This document shows positions 1 to 11,636 of a stretch of DNA of 64,000 nucleotides, one piece after another. Under the pieces are notes generated by a model, which did not search any database, was not told the origin of the DNA, and was given only the letters and a program-made list of their open reading frames with translations. The DNA lies in the NCBI GenBank assembly GCA_965649825.1, contig OZ287710.1, positions 62,001 through 126,000 on the forward strand. Reading direction: 5' to 3'. Made by a program: the position numbers and the translations under genes. The stretch comes from Penicillus capitatus. Lineage: Eukaryota; Chlorophyta. Numbering within the stretch: the stretch's first letter is position 1; each line of letters starts with the position of its first letter.

Positions 1-3000
1 ATCCTCATGGTATTCAGGTCTACCAAGAGAGGATAAAGAAACAGAAATGCGAAATCGATTTGATAACGGCGCTCGAGACAATGATGGAAACATATGAGAA
101 ACTAGAAGAGATGAGAAAGAAGCAAGATCACGCGACAACATCACTAAAACTGGAGACAGTGGATCGCAAAATGCCTATCCAGAGGAATATGCAGGTTTCA
201 TTTGTTGGACGCATCTTGCTTGCACTGACTTGTCAAACAAACAGAGAAGACACGAGCGACGACTATTGAATGCAGAGAATGAAGAAATCTCCGGGATGCC
301 TCATTTTCCACTACCGTTGCATGAATCTTTCGCCCCTGATGACGGGCCGCTGCCTCGAAGGCTAGAAACAATGTGCCAAGCACATCGGCTAAGGATTTTG
401 GAGATGTCCACAGAGCTTGAAAACATCAAAGACTCTGGCGTTTCGACCACAGAGAGAGCGACATCTCTTCAGGCTTTGCTCGAGGAACTGGGCCCCGTTC
501 CAAAAAGAACTGAACGCGCAAGAGCGAATAATCGATCCGTTCATCACTCTTCTATGAGATCTTCAAACACGCGCTCTGTAGCAATTTGAGCTCATGGACG
601 TCCTTGCTGAAAAATGGATAACATAGGTGAAGCGAACGTCGCAGCTTCTGTGCAAAGAGTTCAGGATCTCTTCAATGAGTGATCTCTCAATGCTAAAGCA
701 CCATGGAACGGTGAAGCCGGAAATCCGCTATCAAGTGGACCTCGTCATTGATGGGCGTCGGGTTGGAGGGACAGCAGCTTCTTACATGCACTCAGGGTTT
801 GAAGCAACGTTCTTTCACGCGTTCAAGTGTGACAATGACGCTCTCTGTGCCCCTCAACGTTTCCATGTGCATTGCACAGAGTTCTGCTGCATGCACAACC
901 AAATCGTATGACGCTAAATCTCTATCAGGCTACTGGGAGAGAAGTGCCAGCTTTGCTCGCTGTCCTCGAAGTGGATGTTCCCAATTCGGTCCCACTCCAA
1001 TCCACCTCCTACGCATTCTCATATCAATCGCTGTCAGCTGGATCTGCAAGCGATGGAGACAAGATGGCGGGCTGGATAGAGATCACAACAGGATGGGAGA
1101 CACCAGAAAAGGGACAGACGATAGAGCGCGAGGCCCTTCATTTGATAGAAAACTCAATTCCAGTTCACGATCAGGATACCACAAGGATACCCAAACCTCC
1201 AAAACACACAGTGCCGGCATTCCGTACCATTAAAGATGGCTCACCGTGCTAAATCTCTTCAGGAGTGCCAAGCAAAAATCGGAGAAATGCACAAGGACGC
1301 TACAGAAGAGCTGGACCAGTCCATTTCCAAAAAGGCTGCGGAGTTAAAGGCGCCTGATCGACATACAGCTAAAAGAACACAGTTCCTCTATCGTCGATGG
1401 AGAGCCATCAACATGGTTAAGAATGGATTACTGAGCGACAGGACTTTGGCGGATATCGCACTGCCATCTCTGGGCTCAGACGATCTGCAATCCATCGACT
1501 ATGCCGAGAAGATCCATACTCTCGACAAATTGATGAACACCTCTTCTGTGACATCTTCGCCGACTCGAACTCTGACAGATGAAGCGGAGAAGTTGTTTCC
1601 AGGTTTGTTCTCACGAGCCGAATGCAGACGCCATTCACAAAGTCTCCTTCAGATTCTCTGCTGCATCGAGAACTGGAGATACGTGATCGGAAGATCGGCG
1701 AATGTGTTATGCAGCTCGAGTCTCTGCTCAGATCGCAAAGAACAGAGTCCCAGACGCAGCTGACGAAAGCAGATATCGTTAAGCAATTTGAATTTCGGCA
1801 CATAACCAGGATTGCGCCGTTGGACCACGCATTCTCTATCCTGCGAAGATCCGTAACCAAGGAACCGGGTATTCAGGTATGGGTATCCGAGAGACTTCTG
1901 TATGCTCATAGACGTGTGCTCTAGACCCAAATGCCTTCCGCTTCTGATGGTGAGCCATACATTGAGATCGAAGTGCGCTCCGCTTTCAATCTCCCCCAAA
2001 GACATCTCTCGTTTCTCAACTCCGAGAGAACAAACAGAACGAGACCATTCGCCGACAGACACAACAGAACTGCACAAGTGTTGTCGCCTTTTGTCGAAGT
2101 CCATCACAATGGAGCGCGCGTTCGGACGTTTGCAGCGTCTGGTGTGGATCCCACATTCAATCAGAAAGCAAGCGCTTTCCCGTGTCTTTACGATCTCCAC
2201 TTTCTCTTTCTCCTTAGATCGAACTTCCTTTTGTTCCCATGGACGGTTCTTTGGCCCCGACGGATTTGATGCAGTCCAAGGATGTCATCGATATCCAAGT
2301 ACTTGATGAATTTCCTGTGTCTTCTGTCAATGCCGAAGGACGCGGAGCGAGAACCGTGTGCGATAGAGAATACCGATTGCTGGGGACATTAGAAATCGCA
2401 GTGGCCAGTGTTTGCCGCATGGGAAAGATAGAAGGCGAACTGAAAATCACGACACCGCCTGTGTTACTCACTTACTGCCAGAGTGCTAAGCCAGCTGTGG
2501 TATCTCTCTCCATTCAGCTGACGCCTCCGCTTTCCGAAAGTGCCAAAACTGATGGTGTCGCTCAACGAGTTCTACCGGGTACAGAAGATTCCTGGCAAAA
2601 GTGAAAAGAGGACTGAAAATTGAGATCAGACTGGATCTTATTGATTTGTAGGTGGATGTCAGATCTCCGTCACGCGAGAAAGTTCGCTGGAAGATCAAGT
2701 GTTGTCTCCTGTACGACCCTCGATGGGCAGAAATCTCTGATCTGTGATCTGATCTCTCCGATAACACTCCCGCCAAACATAGCAGAGAAACTTGATATGA
2801 ATTCTGAACAGTTTTCTGTTATGCTTGACTGTGCCAACTTCGTCAGTACCATTCCTCTGGTGCACGGCAGTCGTTATGCATTTCTGCAAGAGGCAGTCTG
2901 CTTGAGGAATGCAGAACTGTTAGATCTGGCTGCGGGAAGTGGCCGAGAGCACGCTTTTCTTCTGGCTGGCTACTTCGTGCAGCTCGGGATCGAGGTCTGT

Positions 3001-4051
3001 CGTACTTATCAGGAGAACTAGCTCCACTTCTCATCTGCAACAGGTGGCATTGGTTTATGGAATCGATCTCCACACTTCTCCCTCCTTCTGCGTTCTGACC
3101 ATGGACCAACAGAGCGCGGAGACCGACAGAGAATATCTCTTCTGGCATCCACTTACAGGAAAACGACATAAACTCAAGGATGTATCGAATCCATTGAGAG
3201 AAGTACAAGATTCTTTAACCCCATTCAGATGACAGGCTGGCGCTCATCGTTAGGTTCATTGTGTCTTCGATCGGAAGAATATCTGGGCAAATATCCAACA
3301 GGCTACAGAACCTTGGCTTTTGGATTGGAATTTGCACAAGCGCACGAAGTGGAAAGCACTCTACGGCAAACGCCATGCGAGATCGGCTGCCATGGACGTC
3401 CAAAGACCAGTTAGCTACACGCAACACAAAGAAGCAACCATGCTGTACCAACAGCTGGAAACCAAAATCCTTGAAATCGCCAAGGAAACCATCTGTCGTA
3501 TGTATGCTAAACGCAAAATCATAAAACGAGTGGCTGTCTTGTCAGGAATGCGAAGATTTACTGTCACTCCACCACACAAACGCGCAGCACGTGTTCTGAA
3601 GCGACTACTCTGTGAACTTCCTGACGCTTTGCAACAACTGGAAGAAATGGAAACCGACGTCATCCTTTCGCTCTCTATCTCTTTTTTCTATTCATCGTTG
3701 TGCTTCATCTAGGAAGGCGATGGATGGATGTTGAAGCAACAGTGGATCAGCGCTTTGGAAAGTAAGCACAGGACCGAGCTTGAAAAAGAGATCGGTCACG
3801 ATTGCTTCCATGGATGTGTTCTCTCGATCCCCTTCACAGATTCTCTCGAGCACGGCATAGAGAATCTCGTTTCGAAATCTAGATTGACAGAAACACAGCA
3901 AACGGATGCGAAACTCGCCATTGCCGCTCTTATTGAGCCCTCACATATTACATTTGCCTGTCGCATCTGGCTATACATTGCTGTCATCAATGAGCATCGT
4001 TGCGACATTAGAACGCATCAAAAACAAACGTGCGAGATTAAAGATCTGTAA
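1..4051 (+). CDS. CC2D2A: CC2D2A-like ciliary transition-zone protein (5' partial, multi-exon)
   Basis: This is a scaffold of the ciliary transition zone (MKS/B9 module). The start lies left of the window. Visible in order are: basic and coiled-coil segments (about 60-600); a first C2-like segment (about 870-1130); a helical linker (1236-1600); a second C2 domain (about 1930-2500) that ends in a family-typical strand reading GELKITTPPVLL; and a degenerate transglutaminase-like region (about 2900-3250) with REHAFLLAGYF. The C-terminal block (3300-4050) carries the CC2D2A-specific end with IPFTDSL and a final WLYIAVI. Exons sit in different frames and join through introns of about 50 nt; for example GTCTGT...AACAG near 3000-3048 restores the frame. 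The stop is TAA at 4049-4051. Family assignment rests on the order of the motifs and is good; individual exon edges are approximate. Confidence 0.8.
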
Positions 4052-4219
4052 TGTGCCGGACGTCTCATACGACGCCTCCTAATCGTACTATTCCCCCACA
4101 ACGCTTAAGTACTGTCAATTTACGACACAACAATGTGTTCAATTAAGAAAGAAGTAAACGTTTGCCTGCTTGCGTTGTCAAGGAAGACGAATGCTTCGAT
4201 AAGTTGATGTGACTTGAGC

Positions 4220-5257
4220 CTAGAGGAGCTTGACTTTTCTCGGATACCATGGAAAGAGGAGGTTCGTTCTATCTTTGTACTGCAGGTAGAAAAGATCCCC
4301 ACTGTACTTCTCATCATGCGCTGCCTCCAATATGGGGATGCCAGAGACGTATCTGAGAAGGAGATAGACAAAGATTGGACTGATGACCACCCACGGCGCT
4401 TTCTTCATCACCGTTCTGTTGGATGCCAAGACACACATGCTTGCCCAAACAACCATTTCGCCAAAGTAGTTTGGATACCGAGAGTAATGAAAGAGTCCTA
4501 GGTAGAAACGGTGTTATCCGTTGGTGGGTAGAGAGCAGAAAGAACACGTACCGTCTTGGATCCACCTCCCTCTGTTTGCAGGATTACTCTTGAAAACGTA
4601 CTTCTGCACGTCTGCCACCGTTTCCCAAACAAAACCAAAGAGAAAACCAGCGACCGAGAGCCAGTGAAAGGGTTTCAGTGGATAAACAGGAGTCAGTTTC
4701 TGAGATACAAATACTGGAAGGAGCACCATCATCGGCCACAGACTCTGAATTCCCCAAAACCCTGCCAATTTTAGCGGATAACTGATAACAGACTTCTTTC
4801 GTGAGGAATAGCAACTTCGAAAACGATGCTTACATGCTTGGCCCGGTCAACCAAGATTCGCCTGTCTGAGGAAAGAATCCAGCCAATCGACTGTCATCCG
4901 TACATTCTGCATTCAACGAAATTACAGAAGGCACGGAGGTTACCTATCGTGGCCGGTTTTCAGTATACGAAAGAAGAGATAACCAGCAAGTCTCATTCCC
5001 CAAAGGGAAACGCAGGATGTCAGCAGGAGACTGGAGGAAGGTTGGAAAACCCGCACTCCTGCCGCCGAACAGCATCGGACATGACTATACCAAGTCGTCG
5101 CCACAAACGCCCCAGTTCCCTGCACGACTCTCTCAGAAGCTACGCCAAACAGCTCCCCGCCCTCACCAGTAGATCGGTAAGTTTGTGCGTTTGTGTGAGT
5201 GCCGTGAGGCCAAAACCAATTCCGTTGATCCCGAGAACCACTTTGGCACATGACCAT
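4220..5257 (-). CDS. DUF1295 / steroid 5-alpha-reductase-like membrane protein
   Basis: This is a multi-pass membrane protein of the DUF1295 family (related to the C-terminal domain of 3-oxo-5-alpha-steroid 4-dehydrogenase), a likely lipid or sterol reductase of unknown substrate. Seen on the minus strand: an N-terminal segment (about 4950-5060) with LWGMRLAGYLFFRILK; a middle exon (about 4565-4770) with AGFWGIQSLW and FGFVWETVADVQK; and a C-terminal exon (4220-4500) with the family motif SRYPNYFGE followed by a hydrophobic stretch ending in RTNLLFPWYP. These blocks fall in the order and spacing expected for the family, with introns near 4510-4560 and 4800-4950. The first exon is poorly defined because the region above 5060 has no clear homology, so the start is approximate. 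It is convergent with CC2D2A, leaving about 170 bases between stops. Confidence 0.7.
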
Positions 5258-5523
5258 AGATGTTGCTCTGCATCATTCCACGTCTTGCCATGTCAATGTC
5301 CAATCAAGCCTTTCCCCTTACTCAACGGATCGGATACGATAAATCTGTTCAACGCCGTGAGCCATGCACGCATCTTCTGCTCGGGTTCCCGAAGATTCGA
5401 ATCCCACTGTCCCTTTTCAGGCCGTTGTGCTCTCGACGAAAAATTGCGTGACGCACCGGACGTGTCGTTGGGAGTCGATCCAACTTTGTCAATCGGTCGT
5501 TCATGTACGCATGTGATTGATGC

Positions 5524-6273
5524 ATGGTGGTTTCACGCTTGTTCGCAACGTCGTCGTCCTGCCCAACGTCGTCGTCCTGCCCAACGTCGTCTCTCCGACA
5601 AGGTGGGCGACACGACTCGCGATGCACAGCATTATACGGACGACGTTTTCACCCGTCTCTATCTCGATGTTTTTGGGCAAGGAACTTGAATCGACGCACA
5701 CTGACCACACATCTCCCATCCAGTGCCACCAACTCTCCAAAACTGCACCAATCTGATGACAGTCCCATCCATCACCAAACAACAGAGGACGCCGAATCTG
5801 TCAGTGAGAGAGAGCAGGATGAAGAAGTGCCCTTGTCGTTCTGGGGTCGTATTCGAAAATGGTTTTATATAGACAAGGCCCGATTGCAGAATCTCGGTAT
5901 TGGAGCGTTCCTTGCTTATGGATTTGTGAGCAATGTCAGTTATGGCGTCTGCTTCACTGTCGCGTGGTTGACACACGTGAAGCGGACAGGGACCATTCCG
6001 TTTGCCCGTGGTCAGTGGAAGGCTTTCTTGGGCGTCTATGCTGGACTATGGGCTCTGCAGAATGTACTGCGTCCTCTACGGTTTGCCACAGCTGTTGCCT
6101 TAACACCACTCGTGAATCGCATGCTCCAGTCACTCACGACAAAACTTGGAATCAACAAACGGCAGGCAGTGATGTTACTGCTTTTTGGATTAGCCGTCTT
6201 TACGATATCTTCATTAGTGACTGGCATCTGGATATTGGGTGGTATTCCTACGCGTCCTCCCAAAGCTGTTTAG
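5524..6273 (+). CDS. DUF1279 (FAM210-like) membrane protein
   Basis: This single uninterrupted reading frame of 249 codons starts at ATG 5524. The N-terminal ~60 residues are rich in Arg, Ser and Thr with almost no acidic residues, which resembles an organelle transit peptide (inference). Residues ~115-240 match the DUF1279 domain: KARLQNLGIGAFLAYGFVSN, then two hydrophobic segments separated by an amphipathic stretch and a final hydrophobic helix. Members of this family sit in mitochondria (FAM210A/B in animals) or plastids (plant paralogs), and the sequence does not decide between them. The presequence contains an 18-base tandem duplication. The gene diverges from the DUF1295 gene upstream. 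Confidence 0.7.
   Translation: MVVSRLFATSSSCPTSSSCPTSSLRQGGRHDSRCTALYGRRFHPSLSRCFWARNLNRRTLTTHLPSSATNSPKLHQSDDSPIHHQTTEDAESVSEREQDEEVPLSFWGRIRKWFYIDKARLQNLGIGAFLAYGFVSNVSYGVCFTVAWLTHVKRTGTIPFARGQWKAFLGVYAGLWALQNVLRPLRFATAVALTPLVNRMLQSLTTKLGINKRQAVMLLLFGLAVFTISSLVTGIWILGGIPTRPPKAV
5547..5592 (+). repeat. 18-bp tandem duplication inside presequence
   Basis: The unit AACGTCGTCGTCCTGCCC occurs at 5547-5564 and again at 5565-5582, followed by a partial third copy (AACGTCGTC). It is in frame and duplicates six residues (SSSCPT-type) in the predicted transit peptide of the DUF1279 gene. Confidence 0.9.
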
Positions 6274-6430
6274 TCATGTATCGCCCGAAAGATGCGATGG
6301 GATCGTTGGGACCGACCGTTGTTCGAATACGTGTTTTAATGCTACAAACGATCACGCGTCGTCGCATCGCGTTTGTTAACGTCACCGTCATTTGGAACGT
6401 CAGTCCGTTTGAGTATTGCGCTCGGTCACG

Positions 6431-8432
6431 ATGGAGAATCCGAGAACGACAACGAAGAGTTACCCGACGGCGGGAGCTCTCTACGTTGGTGATCTCGACG
6501 CATCTGTGGACGAAGGACTTCTCTACCAAATCTTCTCACGCGTATTGCCGTTCCATCGTTTGCCGTTTCGCCAACGTACGAGCGTGCGCGTGCACGCCTG
6601 TGTGTTAATAGTTTGGTCCAATCGCGTCAATTCGCGTCTGCCGCGACTCGGTGTCGCGCAAGAGTTTAGGATATGCCTACGTCAATTTCATCGCCTCTCT
6701 CGATTCCCAAGCGGGTAAGCCAAACGCTGCTGTTGTCTATCAACCGACCACCACCTGGTTTGGTTCAGCGCAAAAAGCAATGGAGGTGTTGAACTACACG
6801 ATGATTCGCAACAGGCCGATGCGTATCATGAAAGCACAAAGAGATTCAGAACTGCGAAGATCGGGAGTTGGCAATATCTTTGTGAAAGGATTGGATGCTG
6901 AAATCGATTCGCGCACATTGCACGATACCTTTGAAGTTTTTGGGTCTATTGCCTCTGCCAAAGTGGCCATGGATGACAGTGGGAATCCACTGGGATATGG
7001 CTACGTTCAATATGAGGCAGAAGAATCGGCTGTTGCAGCAGTGGAGCGTGCAAATGGAATGTTGCTAAAGGGACGGCAACTCTATGTAGCGCCGTATAAA
7101 CCTAAAACAGCACGGATGGCAGCAAAGGGCTTTACCAATCTCTATGTGAAGCACTTTCCACCGTTCGTCGTAGATGACGACTCATTCCGAGATCTCTTTA
7201 AAGATTTGGGCAAAATAACAAGCATCTATCTTCCCAAAGCAAGCATTGGATGTTATGATGAAGGAGTCGATGTGGTGGTGATGGTGAACAGGGTGAAGAT
7301 GGAAAGCATAAAGGATTTGGTTTTGCCAACTTTAGTGACCCTAAAGAAGCAGCAGAAGCTGTGGCAGCTCTCGATAAGAAATCTTTTGACGGAAGTTTAC
7401 TCTACGTTGCGCCAGCGCAAAAGAAAAACTTCAGAACCCGTGTTCTGCGAGACAAGTACGTGGCCTTTGTTATCTCTGTCTGCCTCGTCATCCATCTCTC
7501 TTCTTCTTCTTCAGGTTTGAGCAGATTAAGCGCGAACGGCAACGCAGTTGTCAAGGACGAAACCTTTACATCAAGCATATTAGTTTGGACTTGGAAGACA
7601 AAGACCTCCAGTCCCTGTTTGAGAAATTTGGGACAATCACCAGTGCAAAGATTATGGTTGACGAACAAGGCCAGAGTCGAGGATTTGGGTTTGTCTGCTT
7701 TGCATCCCTCGAAGAAGCATCAAATGCCATGAAAGAAATGAATGGAAAAACCGTAGATGGGCAGCAAATGTATGTGGCAGAGGCACAGAGCAAGGCAGCA
7801 CGCCAGGTTGAACTCTCTCGCATTCGCATGGCGACTTTGGGTCTGGGTGGAATCGGAACGGCACCGTACTCTCAGATGAATCCAGGACTTCTGCAGCCAG
7901 GGACCGTGTGGCCAGGAATGTATGGCTCGCACAATAACTCAGAGGATTTCCAGGGCAGAGGCAGAGGACGTGGAACAGGAGTCATGAGAGGAGGCGCTCG
8001 CGGAGGAGGCCGTTCCATGACAGGAAGAGGCCGCACTCCAGTTTGATCATGCATTCCTCAACCGTAGTGGCATATGTGGTCTGATGTCTGTAGGCTGGGC
8101 GTGGTGACGGAGGGCCGTTCCGTCCGAACTTGCAGCAGAATTCCATGGGGCCATCCACATTCCCTGGTGGAAGCAACTATCTATATCCGAATATCGTGCA
8201 CATGCCTCAGCAGAGCCCCCGGCAGCAGAAAGTTGCTCTTGGGGAGTCTCTGTATCCACATGTCTCGAGTCTGCAGCCGAAGCGCGCAGCCAAGATCACT
8301 GGGATGATCTTGGAGATGCCCAATCATGATGTTGAGGCTTTGTTGCAAGATCCAAATGCTCTACGAGCCAAGGTGGAAGAGGCTGTGGTTGTCTTGAATG
8401 AGAGTGGAGTTATGGATGATGAAGCGGAATAG
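6431..8432 (+). CDS. PABPC: Cytoplasmic poly(A)-binding protein, four RRMs plus MLLE domain
   Basis: PABP binds mRNA poly(A) tails and eIF4G, controlling translation and decay. Start ATG 6431. Four RRMs follow in order: RRM1 (6460-6830, RNP1 GYAYVNF); RRM2 (6860-7110, GNIFVKGL and GYGYVQY); RRM3 (7130-7420, NLYVKHF and GFGFANF); RRM4 (7560-7800, NLYIKHI and GFGFVCF). A Gly/Arg-rich linker and a C-terminal MLLE/PABC domain (8260-8420, KITGMILEMP) complete the protein. Five introns can be placed by phase and homology: 6542-6611, 6715-6768, 7239-7291 (GC-AG), 7456-7514 and 8041-8093. Ignoring them breaks RRM1, RRM3 and the linker; removing them gives a continuous PABP. Stop TAG at 8430-8432. Identity is near certain. 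Confidence 0.95.
7239..7291 (+). other. GC-AG intron in PABP RRM3
   Basis: The exon ends CCCAAA and the intron opens GCAAGC, an excellent match to the GC-donor consensus, and closes GTGAACAG. The 53-nt removal joins SIYLPK to GEDGKHKGFGF in frame, matching RRM3 spacing in other PABPs. No GT donor gives both the right frame and the right length. Confidence 0.75.
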
Positions 8433-9200
8433 AGTTTCAGTCTCCTGTGATAAATTTCATTGTGCATGGCGTTATGCAGTTAATAAGGCAGTGACAGATT
8501 AAGGTGATAATGATTGACCTTCCAAGAAAGTTCGTTGACTTTTCTGTTTAGACAAGATGAAAGAAGAGATAAGATTCAGCAGATTTTCGATTTCACTGCG
8601 AATGACGTTTTTAGACGATGGGCATTTCTTTCCAACATTCATCTTGTGCTCTCTTGCTCGATTTGAAGCAATCTGTCATGACTTGGCATCTGATGATGGC
8701 TCAATGTTATCGACGAGATGCCTCTTCTGCCTACAGTCCTTGCTATTAGTATGGTAAAAGATTCGTGGGAAGCCTTGTTTCATTTCATGTGAGCATGGAA
8801 GGGGCACTGAATATTACGATCTTCACGATTTTTGACAAGGGAGCAGCTGAATTGAGATTGATTCTTGAGGTCGTCAGATTGCAGACAGTTAGATCAAATC
8901 CAGCTGTGTTTCTTCCATCCTCTTCTACTGCTGATTTCTCTGCTGTTCACAATCTGCGAGTGTGTTCGTTTGCTCTGTTCTGCTTTGTGCCTGTCTGGAC
9001 GCAGAAGGAACGAAACAACAAGGAAACAAGATTGGCGCGTCTAGCAAGAAAGATGGCTTAGCCGATTTCAACGACCATTGTGTCTGTACATCCTGTGTAT
9101 GTGTTCGAAGCCAACATCGGCTAAAAAGATCAGAGTGATTTTGATAACAATCGATGGTTATGTGTAAAGCTTACTGAAAGCTGATGAAATAAACGTCCCA
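8433..9200. other. Intergenic, convergent 3' region
   Basis: This lies between the stops of PABP and the minus-strand hydrolase and presumably holds both 3' UTRs. Two short plus-strand frames (8557-8757 and 8765-9061) show no domain, no coherent composition and no splice-supported extension. I see no supportable gene. Confidence 0.5.
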
Positions 9201-10025
9201 TCATTTGGACAGTTGCCGAAGTTCATGAATCACATCGTCCACCGAGCGCTGACGGCTGAAACCGGACATCGACTGCAGTCCATATTCATGGTTCTCCCCA
9301 CTGGATGCCACGCATCCATCTGATAACACAGTCTCAGATGAGATGATCAGCAATACTCTCTGAGAGTCGCCTGCCTGTCAGGACCGTGATCTGATAGCCG
9401 AGATCACACGCATCTCGCACGGCATGACTGACGCATTGATCCGTAAGGCCGCCGCCGACGATGAGAAATCGTTTCTCCATCTGACGAAGAAGGTAATCCA
9501 AATGCGTCGATTGAAAGACGGAGCAGCTTGTTTTGGGCAAGACGATCTCATCGTCACCCGGCGCGATCACATCCAGTACCTAATAAGCAGTATAGGCTCG
9601 CAGATACTTGCTGCTCTGTTGTCGTGTGTACCACACTTTTGCATCCCAACTGCCAGGAGGGATATGGAATCCAGAGATCTTGTAATCTCGCGAGAGGTCG
9701 CGCCCGTCTTTAGTTAAGGATTGAATAACAGTGTAAACTACTTCAATGCCCATAGCACGGCACGTTTCGAGCAATTCTTTCCATTTCGGGCAACACGTTG
9801 CTAGCATTCTTCTTTTCTCCGTTTTTACCTTCTCCTACAGACGAGACCGCATGTCTCGCATAGATGGCGATCAACGGAACAACGCACCGGGTGTTGTTTA
9901 AACAGAGTGCCTTCTTCATGGAGGCTATAGTTTTGAATATCGATGAAGAGACAGGCGACCTCAGCGACCTTCTTGGCAAAGCACTCGCGCTGTGCTATCT
10001 TCGGCGCATAGGCAGCATCGGACAT
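9201..10025 (-). CDS. Isochorismatase-fold cysteine hydrolase
   Basis: This is an amidohydrolase of the isochorismatase-like superfamily (nicotinamidase/ureidoacrylate/biuret-type fold); the substrate cannot be predicted. Start ATG 10023-10025, stop TGA 9201-9203. The catalytic triad is visible: Asp in CLFIDIQNYSL, Lys in EIVLPKTSCSVF and Cys in GGLTDQCVSHAVRDA. The following TDGCVAS and GENHEYGL are also family-typical. Four exons are inferred. Intron 1 lies near 9835-9890, opening GTGCGT. Intron 2 is near 9595-9655, opening GTGTGG and ending TTATTAG. Intron 3 (9320-9374) has a GC donor. Removing them gives a protein of usual length (about 215 aa). It sits divergently from the SR-protein gene. 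Confidence 0.85.
9320..9374 (-). other. GC-AG intron in isochorismatase-like gene
   Basis: Read on the minus strand, the exon ends CTGACAG, the 55-nt intron begins GCAGGC and ends TTATCAG, and the next exon starts ATGGATGCG. Joining restores ITVLTDGCVAS, the conserved strand after the catalytic Cys helix; without splicing the frame hits a stop. No GT donor in the vicinity restores this frame. Confidence 0.75.
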
Positions 10026-10317
10026 CGTATTCGCCTGTCACGTCGATGGGTCACTGTGCTTGATTCGCCGCATTTTGCGCGTAACAAGCCCAGCTGGAAG
10101 AGGTAAGTCGGGGAGAGCCACTGGAAATGCGTTCAAGTCACGGTGACGACGCGCCAGCGTGTCGAAGTCGTTCTTTTCACTTCTGGCGCGCTGTACTTCG
10201 CTTTGCTGGCTGGATTTTCTGGAAAGGCGTCGAGGGAACGTTTATGTCCAATAAAGCCGGCTAACGTCGTTGCGCTAATGGACTGTTGACGCCAAAGTGT
10301 ATGTTCGTTCGCGTAGG
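10026..10317. promoter_or_regulatory. Shared divergent promoter region
   Basis: These 292 bases separate two divergent starts (the hydrolase on minus, the SR factor on plus) and must hold both 5' UTRs and promoters. No TATA box is obvious. GGCTAACGTCGTTGCG at about 10259 resembles GTTAACG-like sequences seen upstream of other genes here. Confidence 0.35.
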
Positions 10318-11406
10318 ATGCTCAAAGACGCCGTGGTTTTTGTCGGTAACTTACCACTCGATATCAAAGAATGGGAACTCATCGACCTCTTCGAGAAGTA
10401 TGGAGATATCCGTCATGTCGACCTAAAACTGCCTTCCCGTCCGCCTGGCTTCGCCTTTATTCAGTTCTCAGATCCTCGCGACGCCCGAGGCGCAGTGGAG
10501 TCGCGTGATGGATACGATTTCTACGGCTCGCGTATTCGTGTACGCTGCTCTGGTCTCTGGACCGTATATCATCTGGGACAGTCTCACTCTTTAGGTGGAG
10601 CTTTCACATGGAGGCTATCGCAGTCGTACTGGAGGATATTATCGTAACAAGGGATCCAAAATGTATGGCGTCTCAAAAAAGACAGAATACAGGGTGATCG
10701 TTACTGGACTCCCGGCCTCATGTTCCTGGCAGGATCTCAAAGATCACATGCGAAAGGCGGGAGATGTGACCTATGCAGACGTAAGGATCATTTTTCTCAC
10801 ACAATCTCACTCATGCTGCATTCTAGGTGTTCAATACCCGAGATGGCTGGGTTGGACTGGTGGATTATGCAACAGAAGATGATATGGTCTATGCCATTCG
10901 CAAGCTGGATGATACAGAATTCGAGAATCCATTCGATCGCTCTCGTGTCCGTGTTCGCGAATACACGGGTCAGCTGCAGTTAGGAGGCGGCAGTGGCGGC
11001 GGCGGTCGAAATCATTACCGTTCGCGATCTCGATCCCGATCTCGTTCGATCCGCCGTTCCCGTTCTCGGTAAGCGAATCTTTCTATCGTCGATCGATTCC
11101 AATCGCCTATGAATTGCATGTTCATCACGGTTTAGGGATCGAGGGTACGATCGATCTCCGAGACGCAGTCGTTCACCAAGAGCTGGGCGTTACTCGCCTC
11201 GAGGAAACTACGTGAGAACACCTCAGCCCAAACCAGAACCGTATACGCGATCCATGAGTCCCAGAAAACCGTCTTCCCCTCGAGAAGAAGACTTCAAGAG
11301 GAGACCGCCAGCCTATTCGCATTCTCCTTCGCCCAGAAGAGGCGATTCCTTTGACTCAAAGAAGCGCCCATCGTCCAAGAGTCCGCGCTCTCCACCACGT
11401 TCATGA
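10318..11406 (+). CDS. SR splicing factor of SRSF1 (SF2/ASF) type
   Basis: This is a nuclear pre-mRNA splicing regulator. RRM1 (10325-10540) has [16 protein letters not shown] and GFAFIQF. A Gly/Arg/Tyr linker follows. RRM2 is the pseudo-RRM type with the signature SWQDLKDH (10725-10750) and GWVGLVDY. The tail is an RS domain with long Arg-Ser dipeptide runs (11020-11200) grading into Ser-Pro/Arg-rich sequence. Start ATG 10318 begins [12 protein letters not shown]; longer in-frame extension would need a non-ATG codon. Three introns fit phase and homology: 10540-10594 (55 nt), 10781-10826 (46 nt) and 11069-11135 (67 nt). Stop at 11404-11406. SRSF1 subfamily assignment rests on the SWQDLKD motif. 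Confidence 0.92.
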
Positions 11407-11636
11407 AAAAACTGAACCTCGTCGTAACATTTGTGTGTGCGATCGATCGATCGATCCATCATCATTGGATGGGGTTTGCGTGCAATCTTTGTTAATGAGA
11501 ACGTCGGAAGTGATATTCATGATGGGTTCATTCGTGCGTCATTAAAGAAACGGGCTCGACAACGTGACTCGCGGCGACGACTTTTTCTCTCGGTTTCATC
11601 AATCACGACATGATGTGAGGCGAAGTGCGATGCAAT

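Noticed and set aside
5370-5420. T-loop-like TTCGAATCCC that might mark a tRNA
   Set aside because: The flanking bases do not pair into a T-stem and no D-arm, anticodon arm or acceptor stem can be folded around it.
8557-9061. Two small plus-strand frames after PABP
   Set aside because: No domain, irregular composition, position fits PABP 3' UTR.
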